DNA of 64,000 nucleotides, taken from Capitella teleta. Its lineage: Eukaryota; Annelida; Polychaeta; Capitellidae. A program made the position numbers and the translations under genes. The notes below the pieces were generated by a model, which worked only from the letters and a program-made list of their open reading frames with translations, ran no database searches and was not told where the DNA came from. Location of the stretch: NCBI GenBank assembly GCA_000328365.1, contig KB300094.1:5017-69016 (forward strand), given 5' to 3'. Positions 23,401 through 35,822 of the stretch are shown piece after piece (positions within the stretch are counted from its first letter, which is position 1; the number at the start of each line of letters is the position of its first letter).

Positions 23401-26400
23401 TGCGGCATTATCGGTACGTCTTATATTGGAATGTAGCACTGTGGTTTCTTAAGGATGTCATCGTAACATGGCTTATATCTGAGCAGGAGATGCGAAGATG
23501 TGGATCTTTTTTCGTTCTCATAACGGCCAGTTTTGGCCAGAATTCGCAGTCCGCTGGCGTCATTTTTAAGTATAACCATTGTCCAACTTTGTTATTACAC
23601 CCATGGCTCATTAAATTGGTCAAGTTCTCGGTTTAGTTTGACCGGCTGTTTGCAATCCTATGCGACTGTATAGGGGTCGAGGTCATGGGGTCAAGGCCCG
23701 ATCGGGCCACGGGCGTTATGATTAGGAAATCAGCGTTCGTTATGATTATATGTGTACCTTATTTCTACGATTTTGCAGGCTTCTGTGTTGCCCAATTGCG
23801 TAACAAGACCTGACGTTATGAACCACAAGTGATTTATGTTGAGAAAGTTCATTCTGATTATCGAATTAGAGTGAATACAACACCTGTGCCCGGATGTACA
23901 AAACAACATAATGATTATAGTCATAACGTATCATTATGATATGCGAACGTTATGACGTTCAGATCGACCAGTTATGATTGCTGCAGACAGATGTCCATTC
24001 ATATCACTCAGCACCATCGTCTGCATGCACAGATGTTGGTTTAATGTTTTCGTAAGCAAGTCAACTAGCAACATACTTATGCAACAACATATATTGCAAA
24101 TGAGCTTCGCCCGCACATGAACCATACTCCGGTGCACTTCTACAATTAACCAGTCAAAACCGGTTCCTCTGTGATGTTGTGTTGGCCAGGTGGGCAGTTC
24201 AGCAGTGAGTTTTGGCATGCGAGGCATTTCTTCCTAACTCATAATCGATGGTCTTAAACCGACAGCTTCACCTCAACACAAACAAAAGCACGTGGGACGG
24301 CGAAGAATTTATGCCTCGAACTCTGCTATGATAGAGTACCGAGGAGGATGAGATTGAAGGCATGTGTAGGCTGCAAACGAAACGGACATGCACCGCGAAA
24401 CTGTACGTGTAGGAAACTTGTGCGGGAATGAGCTGCAAGTTGCAAATACAACACAATTATCTTAGATAGAAGCAGAGATGCCACAAGTCAAATTAAAGCT
24501 GTGCCTTATTTCGTTCGACAGGATTAATGTTTTTGGGATTTTAATTGATCTCTAATATTTGTGTAGCTTTCGACGGAATTTTAAAATTTGACGTTCATAA
24601 AGCGGATATAGTTTGAAATTGTTACTGTACAAGTATTGCTGCATTATTGCATGCCTGACTCTTGCAGCCAAGAGACTCATCTAAATAATTGCCATGCACC
24701 ACGCTATTGCGCCATGGTGCAATATACTAAGCTAAAGAAAGTTAGAAACAAGACTGCCGTAATTATGCTCTGATGAAGTATATTCAGAATTTGTACCAAC
24801 TCAAAGTGAGATATCATTGACATACAAAGCAATCGTTTATCAAAGGGGCAGGTTATTGTTGTTCTGGCTGTGCTCTTTGAACGGAGCGGACCCAACCCGA
24901 TTGATGCGAAGCTTATCGACAGACCATCTTCTCCGTCGGCACAACCAGCTGTAAGCAAACCTCTAAGAACAATACCTGGTTGCTATGGCAATTGCGTAAG
25001 CTGTCGAAGAAGAGATGCTACTTTACCCGATGAATTACTTGATGGGATGGGGGAGGGGGGCTCACCCCGTGTTTGTATGTTGTGAGTGTTCTTGCTTGTT
25101 ATGTAATAATTGTGCGATCACCCAAATATTATTTCGCACTCGATACTAATGACCGAACCAATAATTCTGTGAACCGCATTTTTTTTTTCTATGACTAAAC
25201 TATGTTAATTAATTATCGTTATAGGAATTGGAAGTTAACCCTTTATATAGAATCTGTAAATGGATACAAGACATTTCAACATTCCGCTCCACATTCTGCT
25301 TCGATTGCATTGGGATCAAGTAAAAACATCAGTTGCTAAGTGCAAGGGAATTTATTGCAGGTCAATAAAACACAGTGTATACATAAAAATAAATGGTTCT
25401 ATCTATGTAAATTCACGCGTACAAGTGTACATCAATTCGGTATACAAACCAATTGCATCAATATACATGCATAACATTGTAAGGTAGTGATTTGCCGAGT
25501 GCTTACAGATGCATGTTTATGCTATTGTAACATATACTAAAGTTGCTTATACCATGTTGTGACATCGGTAACCATGAGATAATAGATGGATAAGAACGGC
25601 AGTATAGGCGACAAAAAATTAATAAATTTAACAAATCCCACAGCATAGAAATGTTTACTATCCCCCATATTGGTTATTTAGCATCTTATACAAGATATGC
25701 GAAGAACTGAGAGATGAGTGACTTCTCGCTCTCTCCTCAAGTGAAGTGCGTTCACCGCTGTTTTCCTCTTTATTCGCCATTACGTCATGGGTTAGCATAA
25801 TTTGCGCGATCTTAGAAGACTCGTGGAAGCAATGGCATCGCTTATCTCGCTCTACGGCTGATAAATCCACTGAGCAAGCCACCCTCGCAGCTGTTGTATG
25901 AGCTATAGGGCTGCTTGCAATTCGGCAAAGGTGTATATATTCAACACTGCTTGGGGCATTTGTGCGTGACCTTACTCGACATGATGCTGCCAATTCCAAT
26001 TCAACATTTCCATTGATAGGTGGAGAGGGATTGTAATATTCACCATTGATATTCACTAACAACTTCTCCTGGCATATAGCTGTGTCTATATCAGTTCATC
26101 AGTTGACATAGATAGGTCGAAATGACACTGGAGGTTGAGATGTATGCATATGTATGTACAAGTACTGCTTATTGTATATTACCCTCGGATTTGGGTTACA
26201 GTTATGGCGAAGTAGCTCAGAGAAGCTCGTCGACATGTCAGTTGTAGAACATTATTCAACGGTAAGACTATCCAATGGTTTATTATTCTTCTACTTTTGT
26301 ATCGACTCATGGTTGCCCTACTTACTATCTGATGGATGTAAGGTCGGTGAGGTGATTGGGGCTATGTGGCGAACAGGTATTCCGCGGTAAACAAGTCGCA

Positions 26401-27692
26401 AAGTAATTATGAATTCATGTACTCGCTATATGTATATCAGTGGGGATCTTGTATAGCTCATCTATCCATGCAGGTGTACATCTATTGGTCTTTTTAATAC
26501 TTGATAATTCGACCATAATGCATCTTGGAATTCAAAACAACCGAAATATACTATATACAGGTAACATATATTAGTATATTATTTCTTGCCTTCTATTTAT
26601 TTCTAAATCATTGAAATACATTGGAAATCGTATTGAACCAAATGCTTCACCAGGCTAAGCTGAGGTGATGCTGAGAAGTCGATCTGGATTACTTCCAGAA
26701 CTATAATGCTGGACTTGAGAGAGAGATATTCTTGAGAAATGTTTATACATGTACGTGTATAATGTTAACCTACTTCACAAAGGTGAAGATATCGAGTCAC
26801 TGGCGCTATACTATATGATGGTCTATCGCTCTCTCGAACTTGTACAGATATGTACAGCATGACTAAAGGGACAATTTAGCAAAACTACCCCAGCAATTTT
26901 CTGGGTAAACATTTCAAATTGCCTAGTCCAACACGCTAAACGTAACGTAGGAAGAATATGGATTCGACCGATTCACAAGAGAAACCGAAGATTGTTGACT
27001 GAGTTAGTAAGAGATACACGTGACTGATATCTGGATTGTTGTGTGCTCATCACAATGTATAGCAAAACCCGAGGCTCTAGCTGCACGTACCTCATGCATT
27101 ATCCAGGGGCCAAGGCAATCAGGTCGTCCTCTCCATGTGATACGGGTTGGTGAATATATCGCACAATATTATAACAAGTAAACCACGTATAAGGTTTGTC
27201 TGAAGAATAGCCTTCAACCAATTCACACGGAATGCACAATACTCAATTGCATTTATGGTGTAAAGACTTTAAACTGTGTGTCGCACTGGCCAGGGTAATA
27301 ATATGGATGACATTTTATAAATTGCATGCAAATATATATTTACAAGCAAGAATATTTTAGAGCTCTAGTCTCTTTTGCTTATGGCAAGGATGTTTATCTT
27401 GCATGCATGCAACAATACACTTCTAGGCATCAATATAAATTAACGTATGTCTATAATATGCTTATCGCCAATGCCCTGCTACTGGTGAATGGACGCGTGT
27501 ATCCTATACAACATGGGTACATGAACCGAATTTTAGCCATTCAAAGTATACAGGGTAAGCAGCTTTGACTTAATTAAATGTACTCACCCTTTGGATGGTG
27601 AGGGGGGCATTGAAATCCTTGCCGCCCTGCAGTCTGAACCCCCAGGGGGTGTTGAGGGCGTCCCGGTGCAGGCGCACTTGGCACTCGGTCAT
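17496..27692 (-). CDS. ALP/ZASP-family PDZ protein without LIM domain
   Basis: Exons: 27692-27588, 23338-23190, 21371-21320, 20084-19697, 19023-18892, 18463-17866, 17802-17496; 576 aa, all junctions in frame with GT/AG. Residues 1-85 form a PDZ domain of the PDLIM type ([34 protein letters not shown]), which in relatives binds alpha-actinin at Z-discs and stress fibres. A long Gln/His/Pro-rich region follows. Residues 444-463 ([13 protein letters not shown]...) match the ZASP-like motif, also linked to alpha-actinin binding. Near the C-terminus a motif beginning [16 protein letters not shown] (from residue 488) precedes a Gln/His-rich tail and the stop. Vertebrate PDLIM1-4 and LDB3 end in one or three LIM domains; none is present here, so this is either a short isoform or a true LIM-less form. 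The start is the Met just before the PDZ fold; an upstream in-frame Met at 27800 would add 36 residues without a recognisable domain. Non-coding 5' exons are not identified. Confidence 0.87.
23641..23812 (+). mobile_element. degraded tRNA-derived SINE in the large PDZ-gene intron
   Basis: Plus-oriented relic of the SINE family at 40081-40393. It keeps part of the head (TGCAATCCTA), the GGCGTTATGATT segment and the body motif GCCCAATTGCGTAACAAG, with heavy divergence and a lost 3' end. Lies in the 4.2-kb second-exon-proximal intron (23339-27587). Confidence 0.65.
23813..27587. other. large intron of the ALP/ZASP-like gene
   Basis: First intron of the modelled CDS, splitting the PDZ domain. 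Several CGTTATGA-type motifs cluster at 23920-24000. No coding exon, RNA gene or intact transposon was recognised. A regulatory role would be typical for a long first intron but nothing in the sequence proves it. Confidence 0.5.
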
Positions 27693-29818
27693 GGTGGCCG
27701 GCAAGGGTTGGAGGTCCAGGGGCTGAACCCGAAGACGGGCCGCGCAACACTTGCTTTTCACCGGCTCCTTCGAAGGTGAGATGCTCTTCTTCCGTGGCAA
27801 GCGCTTGGTCGCAGCGCCTTCCTCGCAGTGGGGTCGCTATAGCAACAGAACTATTTCCAGGCGCCGGGAATTTTTCTTCCTTGTGGTTGGTTGCTTGTTC
27901 TACTGGTACGATGGAACTTTGATGTTGTGAAAAGATGAAGATTTCACACAGTAGATATCGCATCGTGGACAGTTTACACCGTTTAGAATCGAACATTCTT
28001 TCAATCGGTTTAATGTTGCTTTTGAGCAAATGATTTTCGCTTGTGGTCGTTTAAATTTGTTATAAATCGAAGTTGTGAAAAGTTCTGTAACTTCAGGAAG
28101 AAATCCGGCATGATCGAGTACTGTCGATCGCGTTGATGTGGACATGCTGGAGCAAGGAATGCACGTTCATCGAATTGCGTGGAGGCTTTCCAAGCCCCCC
28201 TCGGCCTCTGTGTGCAACTTACATTAAATGTATCAGCGTATACTAATTATATACCAATATATAATTATATATCAAATTACCAATTAAGTTGAGCAACAAA
28301 AAGGATTTCACATGTATGACATGCACAATGTATTAATTTCAATCCTGTGAGAGGAGCAGGTGGTTATATCTTCATTTCACATACGGATCACATTATATTG
28401 TATTGATTTCTGTTGATTTTTTCTTCGCATCACCGTACCAGGCTATCTGGGCACACTATTTAATACTATTTAATACTATTTAATTAGCATATTTTTAGGC
28501 ATGGATTTCAACGTACTGGGCATGGTTATTTATGTTGATTTTGATAAAATAAATTAATGTTGATACGCAAAATAATTAAATTAATGTATTGATCACAGTG
28601 GAAGCTTCATTTGTAAGCTTACAAAAAATAAATTGGCGTTCACTTATGGAACAAGGGTACGTGTCGTGGAAACTAGCTTCATTCATAACGTTCGCCTTTT
28701 CAGAACGTTATGATATTATGTCTTAAAAGAAGTTGCGTGTAGCAGGCAGTGATTTTTGCTGATATCCTTAGATTGCTCGCATGCTTGGTGCTTTCTGTCG
28801 ATGCCCGATACACCCGTGAGAGCATTGCAAATATCACTGGTCTCCGGCGCTACTGAAAAGAAGCACCGGCACACACCGATGAAAAATCACCCCTATTTTG
28901 GTACATCCATTTCACTCAATTTCACATGACCTCACTCGGAATTCCCAAGATGGCCCACAAGGCGAGACGAGTGAAAATGAATTCACAGTATTTGCTGAAT
29001 ACGACCAGTTGACTTAATGTTACTATAAATAGCAGCCAATGAGATACCACCTGTCATCGGTGTGTGCCTGTGTCATTATATATATGACCAGGGAACCAGT
29101 AAAAGCTGACACAAGAGTAACAGAGCCTTCTCCGACTTCTTCCTCAAATGGAGGAAGGTCGTGAACGGAGATGACGTCACCACAGAAAGCGTGACCAGTG
29201 AAGTGTCAGTGTAGGGACTGGAGTCAGTCCTGATCCACCGATCGTGAGAATCCTTCAAAGTTCAATGAATCGTAGACTTTTCCTGAACTGTGACGAAAGA
29301 ACTGGTGTCGAGTATCCGCATCAGGTTCTGAAAAAACGTCGAATTATCTTCACGTGCCGCATAAGTGTGACTAATTGTAAGATGCCAGAAGACAAGGATC
29401 TGTTTTTACTTTGTTGCCAAACAAGTTAACGCGTTTCAACGAGAGCTGAGTATCTACAATCATGCAATGACTGTCATCGAAAGACTGTAAATCGGTTCAT
29501 TCAATCAATTCAATTCAATAAAACTGTAAATAAAATGAGTACAAGCCAAAATACCATGACCATTCGCATACCGCATAATATTTGGATTTGATCATGCATT
29601 AAGTGGTTGTAAACTTGTAATTAGATTAACTTAGCCACAGTCAGCTTATCAGCTAGACTCTTAGACACAGAAGTGTGTGACTTATATAATATGGAGCGTA
29701 CGCAAGGCCGATAACCTGGCAAACCGGGTTAAGTAGATGCTACTCAAGCGTACTTTAACGCAACCAAATACCACCGGGAACTCATACCCTATTTCTCAGA
29801 AGCATCAAGACGATCAAG
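27693..29818. other. intergenic region between divergent genes
   Basis: Upstream of both the PDZ gene (leftward) and the sulfotransferase-like gene (rightward). TATAAATA at 29024-29031 is followed closely by an AGCCAATGAG (inverted CCAAT-type) motif, and TGACGTCA (CRE) lies near 29171. These could be a promoter for the rightward gene but are ~800 bp from its first Met. Minus-strand open frames at 27574-28145 look non-coding. Confidence 0.4.
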
Positions 29819-30228
29819 ATGACGCTTCGTTGGAAAGACAGCATCAAATTACTTGGAGGAAAGCTCTTATCAAAAAGCCTCTTTCTCATCCTTCGTCTCA
29901 TCTTCCTCTTCATTCAAAAAATATCATGGACGCTGAATGGAGTCAGCGATGTTATTGATAAAAACAAGGAACTGGAGGAGCTAGGAATGAAGCCCATGGC
30001 GCAAGCACTGAAGCTGTTTTGGTGGAATAAGTACTGCTTCCTCTTGCCTCCTAGCCTCCGAGATTTCATGCTGCGCAGCATGACGAATACGTTGATCCTG
30101 AGTACGTTATCCGAAACGACCACGTTTCTCTGTTCTTCTTCGATCCACACCAAGATGTTGCTGTGTTTGGTGAAGGGAAACCTGGCCAGAAAATGTGACA
30201 CACTGATACTGGGGACTCGTTCATCTCG
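29819..30228 (+). pseudogene. interrupted 5' coding part of the sulfotransferase-like gene
   Basis: Open from Met 29819 with a basic N-terminus and a membrane-anchor-like segment (SLFLILRLIFLFIQKI). The segment ending LPPSLRDFMLRS then loses frame near 30070. In a second frame, coding-like sequence continues (EYVDPEYVIRNDHVSLFFF, DPHQDVAVFGEGKPG) to a TGA at 30196. It then reads straight into the intact downstream frame (HTDTGDSFIS then Met 30229). The smooth join across the TGA suggests one ancestral ORF now broken by one frameshift and one stop. Assembly error or polymorphism is the alternative. No GT/AG intron was found that would remove both. Confidence 0.6.
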
Positions 30229-31170
30229 ATGACCCTGTACAGATTTTCCCAGCGTTTTATCGTCATGCGGATGAAGGAATTTCGCGATTTGTGTGCGACA
30301 CTGCCAGATCTAAAGAAAAGCGTGGTCCTAATGGGAAACACAGCTCGTTGTGGGTCTACTCTGCTCACCCAGGTCTACGAATGCTCCAACAAAGTCATCT
30401 CGTACTCTGAGCCATATCCTCTCAACACCCTGGCTGTGATGTATCGCGAGAAGAGTCTTTGCTCTGAGGTCAGTCAGATGACCAGAAACCTTGTCCGCAT
30501 GTACTGCCGTCCTGTCAAGTGCATGCCAGACGTAGAGGGCTATCTGCTAAAACCAACCGGACCTTCCTTTGCGTGCGCGGCCCCTATCCATGCAGTGTAC
30601 CCGGAAATCACCAAGAGTTTTTTTCTGTATAGGAACATGCATAATGTCACTCTATCAATGTACAAGATCTCCTTTATCATGCCAATAGCTCGCTTGGTTT
30701 ATCCCTTGAGTCGCTTCAGTGGAGCAGCTGCCTTCACCATTTTACGTAATGCTCACTTCCCGATCGATGGCACCAACAGGACAGTTAGCAACTGCCACAC
30801 CAGTGGAATAATGCTAGCCACTCTTGCCACAAAGATGTACATGATTATGAAGAACGAGGGGCTTGACGTCACAGGTCTGCTGTTTGATGACATACTGGCG
30901 AACAAGGAGCTTGCAGTGAGAGCAATCTTCAAGGCAAGTGGGCTTCCAGAAAGTTTGGTGGCTGATGCGCTCAAGGCCTTTGACCGAGATTCGCAGTCCA
31001 ATAGTCTTCTTTCCAAGTCCGTTTTGGCAAAGATCAAGCCACTGAAGTTCACGAAAGAACATGAAATCGAATCAAGCAAACTCTTGGTGGAGATGGGATA
31101 CCCTCCACTGGAAGAGGAATGCCGACTGGAAGGCACCATCGATTTCGAGAAAGTTCTCAATATGAAGTGA
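30229..31170 (+). CDS. P-loop sulfotransferase-like protein, intact 3' portion
   Basis: 313 codons without introns. The 5'-phosphosulfate-loop-like motif GNTARCGSTLLTQVYE (about residues 37-52) is followed by SEPYPLN, and YRNMHNVTLSMYK (about 134-146) resembles the 3'-phosphate-binding RDP...S segment. Fold and motifs fit PAPS-dependent sulfotransferases of a divergent invertebrate type; acceptor unknown. The upstream part encoding a possible membrane anchor is interrupted (29819-30228), so the gene may be recently inactivated or expressed only from Met 30229. AATAAA follows at 31175-31180 and 31205-31210. The lack of introns contrasts with the other host genes and could reflect a retrocopy or a naturally single-exon family. 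Confidence 0.65.
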   Translation: MTLYRFSQRFIVMRMKEFRDLCATLPDLKKSVVLMGNTARCGSTLLTQVYECSNKVISYSEPYPLNTLAVMYREKSLCSEVSQMTRNLVRMYCRPVKCMPDVEGYLLKPTGPSFACAAPIHAVYPEITKSFFLYRNMHNVTLSMYKISFIMPIARLVYPLSRFSGAAAFTILRNAHFPIDGTNRTVSNCHTSGIMLATLATKMYMIMKNEGLDVTGLLFDDILANKELAVRAIFKASGLPESLVADALKAFDRDSQSNSLLSKSVLAKIKPLKFTKEHEIESSKLLVEMGYPPLEEECRLEGTIDFEKVLNMK

Positions 31171-31344
31171 GCAAAATAAATGAACATTTTACCGGCATTA
31201 TTTCAATAAAGGAATTGTATTCACACTATAACTTAACAATATTGATTTCAATTTTTGATTTGTGATAATTATGTGAATGAAAAAGTGCACGGTTGTGGCA
31301 CGCGATAATTTTAATTATTTTCTTGTTGAAGAAATTTCACATAC

Positions 31345-32880
31345 ATGGCACAGACATTTATATCTGTCGCATTTTTTACCACTGAGTGTTTTGGTGGATT
31401 ATCTTTGGATATTGTGCTCCGATATCCGATATCCGATATATGCGGTCACACCCTTGATCTAGTGATCTCAAGATGCTCAAGCTCTTTGTCCCCCTCCGTA
31501 TCCGTGCTTGATCTTGGGATTTCAGACCACCATGTGATTCTGATCAACCTTGACTTAACATCAGTTAGTGTTCGTAAGCCACTTACCAAGACCTACAGAT
31601 GCATAAAGAGAATCGATCCTCTTCAGTTTGGTCGATATATTCTATCTTCAGGGCTATTCAATGCCCTCGTAGACATGCGGGATTCATCACCTGAAGAACT
31701 CGCATCCCGGTGTAACTCCGTGCTGCAAGACCTAATTAACCAACATGCTCCCTTGAAGGTCGGCGTCTTACCACATCGTAATCCTGCTCCCTGGTTCATG
31801 GACAACCTGAGGCTAGCAAAGCAAGAACGGAGAAGACATGAGCGACGCTGGCTAAAGTCGGGTCTCCAGACTGACAGGGACACGTTCATGGATAAGAAAC
31901 ATACAGTGAACAACATGATCAAAAAAGCAAAGACAGAATATTATCAACAACTCATCATCGACCAGTCAAAAGACCCTAAGAGTATGTTTGCCACAATCTC
32001 ATGTCTTCTTGGCAAGGAGAATACTTTTTACATTATACTAGTATACAGCATCCCTTGGTGCACTACAGTACTCATTTAGAGTACGACATTATTTTTGCGC
32101 CGATGATACGTCACTCTATGTCACCTTTGAACCGACGGAACTTACCAAAACGATTGGTCACATTGAGCGCTGTCTTGCAGCAATTCGCACTTGGATGAAG
32201 CAAAAGATGCTGAAACTCAACGAGACGAAAACAGAAGCGATTCTCATTTCCTTAAAGCCGGTTTATACCACTCTACCGCAAGTGTCTCCAAAAATCGGCG
32301 ATGCAAATGTCCCAGCAAACAAAGTGGTAAGCATTGGCGTCCTCCTAGACAAGAACCTCAACATGGATGACCACATCAATGCTATCTGTAGATCTGCGCA
32401 ATTCCATCTGTTTAATATCGGACGAATCCGTAAATACCTGGAATCCTCAACCTGTGAAAGGCTAATTCACGCCTTCATATCAAGCAGACTCGATTACAGC
32501 AACGCAATACTGTTCGGACTTCAAAAGAAGCAGCTGAAAAAAACTCCAACGGATCCAAAATGCAGCATATGCCCCATCGGTGAATCTCCAGTCCCAGAAA
32601 CATCTTCTCCTCCAAGAACAACCTCAACGATCGTCAACGGGAAATTGGCGGTTAAGTGACTGTGGGCCGAAGATCTGGAATGACCTTGATTTTAATGTCA
32701 GGAACTCTGAAACAATTGTCACTTTTAAATCTAAACTTAAAACGTTTTACTTTAGAAATCGCTTTTAATCTTCAATGACTTTTTTTAAACAATTACCTTA
32801 TATCTTTCCATTGCTTTTATAGCGTTGAGAGCACTTGACGTGGATCGACGCTTTACCAAAAAAAAAAAAAAAAAAAAATG
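31345..32880 (+). mobile_element. CR1-like LINE, 5'-truncated and internally deleted
   Basis: Begins inside the endonuclease (HTLDLVISR, GISDHHVILINL) and continues through the linker (NPAPWFMDNLRLAKQERRR). Near 32035 it jumps past most of the reverse transcriptase to the catalytic box region (YFCADDTSLYVTF). The thumb follows (MLKLNETKTEAILIS, SIGVLLDKNLNMDDHI, HAFISSRLDYSNAILFGL). The C-terminal motif GPKIWNDLDFNVRN...FKSKLKTF ends at about 32768. At least two frame changes are present. The 3' end runs into poly-A (32857-32877). Non-autonomous and dead. Confidence 0.85.
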
Positions 32881-32889
32881 TATTTATTT

Positions 32890-32922
<33 letters not shown>
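32857..32922 (+). repeat. poly-A followed by ATTT microsatellite
   Basis: About 20 A residues (LINE tail) directly followed by about 10 ATTT units; the microsatellite probably grew from the retroposon tail. Confidence 0.85.
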
Positions 32923-32924
<2 letters not shown>

Positions 32925-33674
32925 GAACATCAACAGAATACTGTTCATCGACCTGAATGTGCCAAATTTCAAACCTGCCTCAATAGCAGTATTAATGTCG
33001 CCACACATAGTAGACGAGTGGATTATCTAAGCAAATGTAACAATTTTATCAACTCAAATGATCTCAGAAAGTTGGAGATGAAATACAAAATTTTGAAAGC
33101 ATGTGATAATAATTTAACCAATTAAGACTATTCTAGTGTTTCGACCATTACTGACCTGCTTTATGAGCGAATACCATCATACAGCTCTATGGATTTATCT
33201 TACGAAGATATTAACTTGTTTCTATTATTTATTTGTTCCAGCGGGTAAACCACTGTGATACAACGTCACCGTGTACATGGACGCTTTCTCTTTTCTATTC
33301 TCAGTTTTTGCTCGTCATTCTTGATCGCAATTAAAATGTGAGAGTTCTTTTTTTACGAATAAAATGATAGAAATGTACATAAAAGGCGTACCCAATAGGC
33401 CACTCTTATCTAAAGATGTTATTTTAGTAAATTTACCAAAATTAATAATTCCATTCTGTGAATCATGTAACACCGATTGTTATGTTTACAATTGTTAGAA
33501 ATCTGAAGTGCTCTGTGCGAATATTCATTCATTCATCATTTATTTTACACAAAATACAATACATGTATATATTAATATATGATATCATATTTGTGTAGTA
33601 AAAAAAATATAATGATAATAATAAATACAAAATAAATAAAACAAAAACAAAACAAAAACAAAACAAAACAAAAC

Positions 33675-33706
<32 letters not shown>

Positions 33707-34269
33707 CTAAATCTAACAAAAAGTTAAAAAGCGAACCTAATGGATACATATATCTTCAAGGATGTATTCTATTTCATCTCTTGTCAAGAGGGGGGACTGA
33801 AAATTACTGTCTATGATGTCCCGAATGAGGCTAGCTTTAACTGCTGCTTCAGGATCAGAGGGCAAAGTAGAGCATGATTTATTTAAATTGAGGGATGTGA
33901 TGCTTCTATTGTCTGACAGGAGGATGCTAGTTTGATTCAGTCATTGAGGAGGTAAATTTGGTGTTTTATCAAGTACAGGTTACAGGTAGTCACATAACTG
34001 ATAATTAATCTCACAATCGCATGCTACATATTGAGTACAAATAAGTCGTTATAGATTAAGTACTTCTTGGTCACATTAAAATCATGCGGTCTCTCACTTT
34101 CACAGGGCCAAATTCTGCACCAAACATGTTCTTCAAGTTACATCGCAGCAAATAATGTGAAGTGATTTGTTGAAGCACAGTCATTATCATAAATCATAAT
34201 TCTGCCAAGGAGTAGTGCGCGTTAAATAGATAAAAGTAAATGGGACGATTTCTGATCGCAGAAGTACAA
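32923..34269. other. repeat-rich region without recognised gene
   Basis: Holds a CAAAA-type microsatellite at 33637-33711. The open frame at 32835-33125 is not recognisable as a protein. Texture (scattered AATAAA and simple repeats) suggests retroposon 3' debris but no family could be assigned. Confidence 0.45.
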
Positions 34270-35420
34270 CACGAGCTATGAGAAACAGAGACACGACACG
34301 CCGCTAATGGTCTACGGGACAGAATCGGAATTCCTGGTGATTGCAAGCTTGTTTGCCAAAACGAAGATTTCCCTTGGTGAAAAAGTGTCCATCTCGGATG
34401 CCGTCATCAAGAACAGATCGACTCACAATTTTTTTCACATCTAGTGAAACTAATGGCAACCTCGTCATTCACCCACTCGATTATCGCAGATTTTGGTTTC
34501 GGTGCCCCAAAAAGCCACAAAATATACAAGTGGACCTCGTTTTGTCTCTTATGATATTATGTAACACATTATTATTATTATGTAACACATTATTATTATT
34601 ATGTAACACATTATAGTCTGAATTATTTGTCAGATATACATGTACGCTCATTTTTCATTTCGTGCGAAACTGCGGGTGACTCCAATGACGACAGCATCAT
34701 GGCCCATGACCAAATATTTTCACAATGGGGAAGAAGCAGATGTCCAATCTGGTATACATGTATAATAGAAAGCTCGTCTCCATATCTATGCCATATACGA
34801 TCTAATTCAATACATGGGTTGTTCACAAACTGTTATGAATGCCCATCATTCTGCACTTTTGTAATAACTTCTTTTATTCATGGTTTGCTGGAGGGATTCT
34901 GGTTTGAGCACCTGTGCCTTGTTATACCATCTTTGTTTCTACAGGAGTTGGCTGACGTCATGAATGACCATAATGGTCACAATGGCCTCCTCTCTGCTTA
35001 CCCGAAATCCCCCTAGTTCTGGGTGACTCAAAACAGTGCAAGATGAAATGTAACAAGATATCCTAAACATGACAGCATCATCCCTGTTATGGCGTCATTG
35101 CATTGGCTCCTAGCGGACTGAAAAGATCCAGTGCAAAATCACATACTTGGCAGGGATTTGAGTGAGCTGAGTCCACTCGAAAATATAACAAATTTGTGAA
35201 CCTTACAATCCACTCAGAACACTGAAATCGTCTGACGATGTTTATAAAGTAAGACACAACAAAACGTGAACTGGGGGGGGGGGGGGGGCATGGTCGATGA
35301 TGTACTGTGGAGGAACCAAAATATGGAGCCGCAACCGACAGAGTCAAGGAAGCCACAGCAACCGTCGTCTTTCAAGATGAAATTGAAGACGTTCATGTCT
35401 CGCCAATATTACATTGCGAA
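34270..35420 (+). mobile_element. highly degraded CR1-like LINE relic
   Basis: 34284-34440 reads as a reverse-transcriptase thumb region (ESEFLVIASLFAKTKISLG, comparable to the KTEFLVIG... segment of CR1-like LINEs). 35090-35130 resembles the LHWLPxxxRIxFKI segment. 35360-35400 gives SSFKMKLKTFMS, the usual C-terminal FKxxLKTFxF motif. Frames change several times and much is missing between the parts, so two overlapping relics are possible. A poly-G run lies at 35273-35288. Confidence 0.6.
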
Positions 35421-35822
35421 AAACAATATTTCAAATTTGAGGTGTGTACATTCCAAATCTCAATGTGTTTCAGTGTAATGGGGTTTTTTTACCAGGAAAA
35501 CTGCTGAGCTCTTACCGTGTTTCTTAGATATGAAATGACAACCATGATTTTTAGCCTAATTTTCTCTTGTAATAAGCGCATAAAAACTGTCTTATAACTG
35601 TATATTTTGCGCATTATAAATGGACATATTATATTAGTACTCTTTCTTTTTTCTTCTTCTTGCTGACCAAACGCGAAGATGCATGTTGGTAGTGAGATCG
35701 ACACGATACAATTTATTGCGATAGCCAGGCTGTTTATAATTATAAATAACGGAAAATATTATATATGGATTAAGATGAATGCGTGTGATGTGAACCAATC
35801 TGTCACAGCTCATGATTTTATA

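Noticed and set aside
34931-35016. Terminal exon of a host gene (CAG acceptor, ELADVMNDHNGHNG, stop)
   Set aside because: No upstream exon with matching frame, and it lies within LINE debris.
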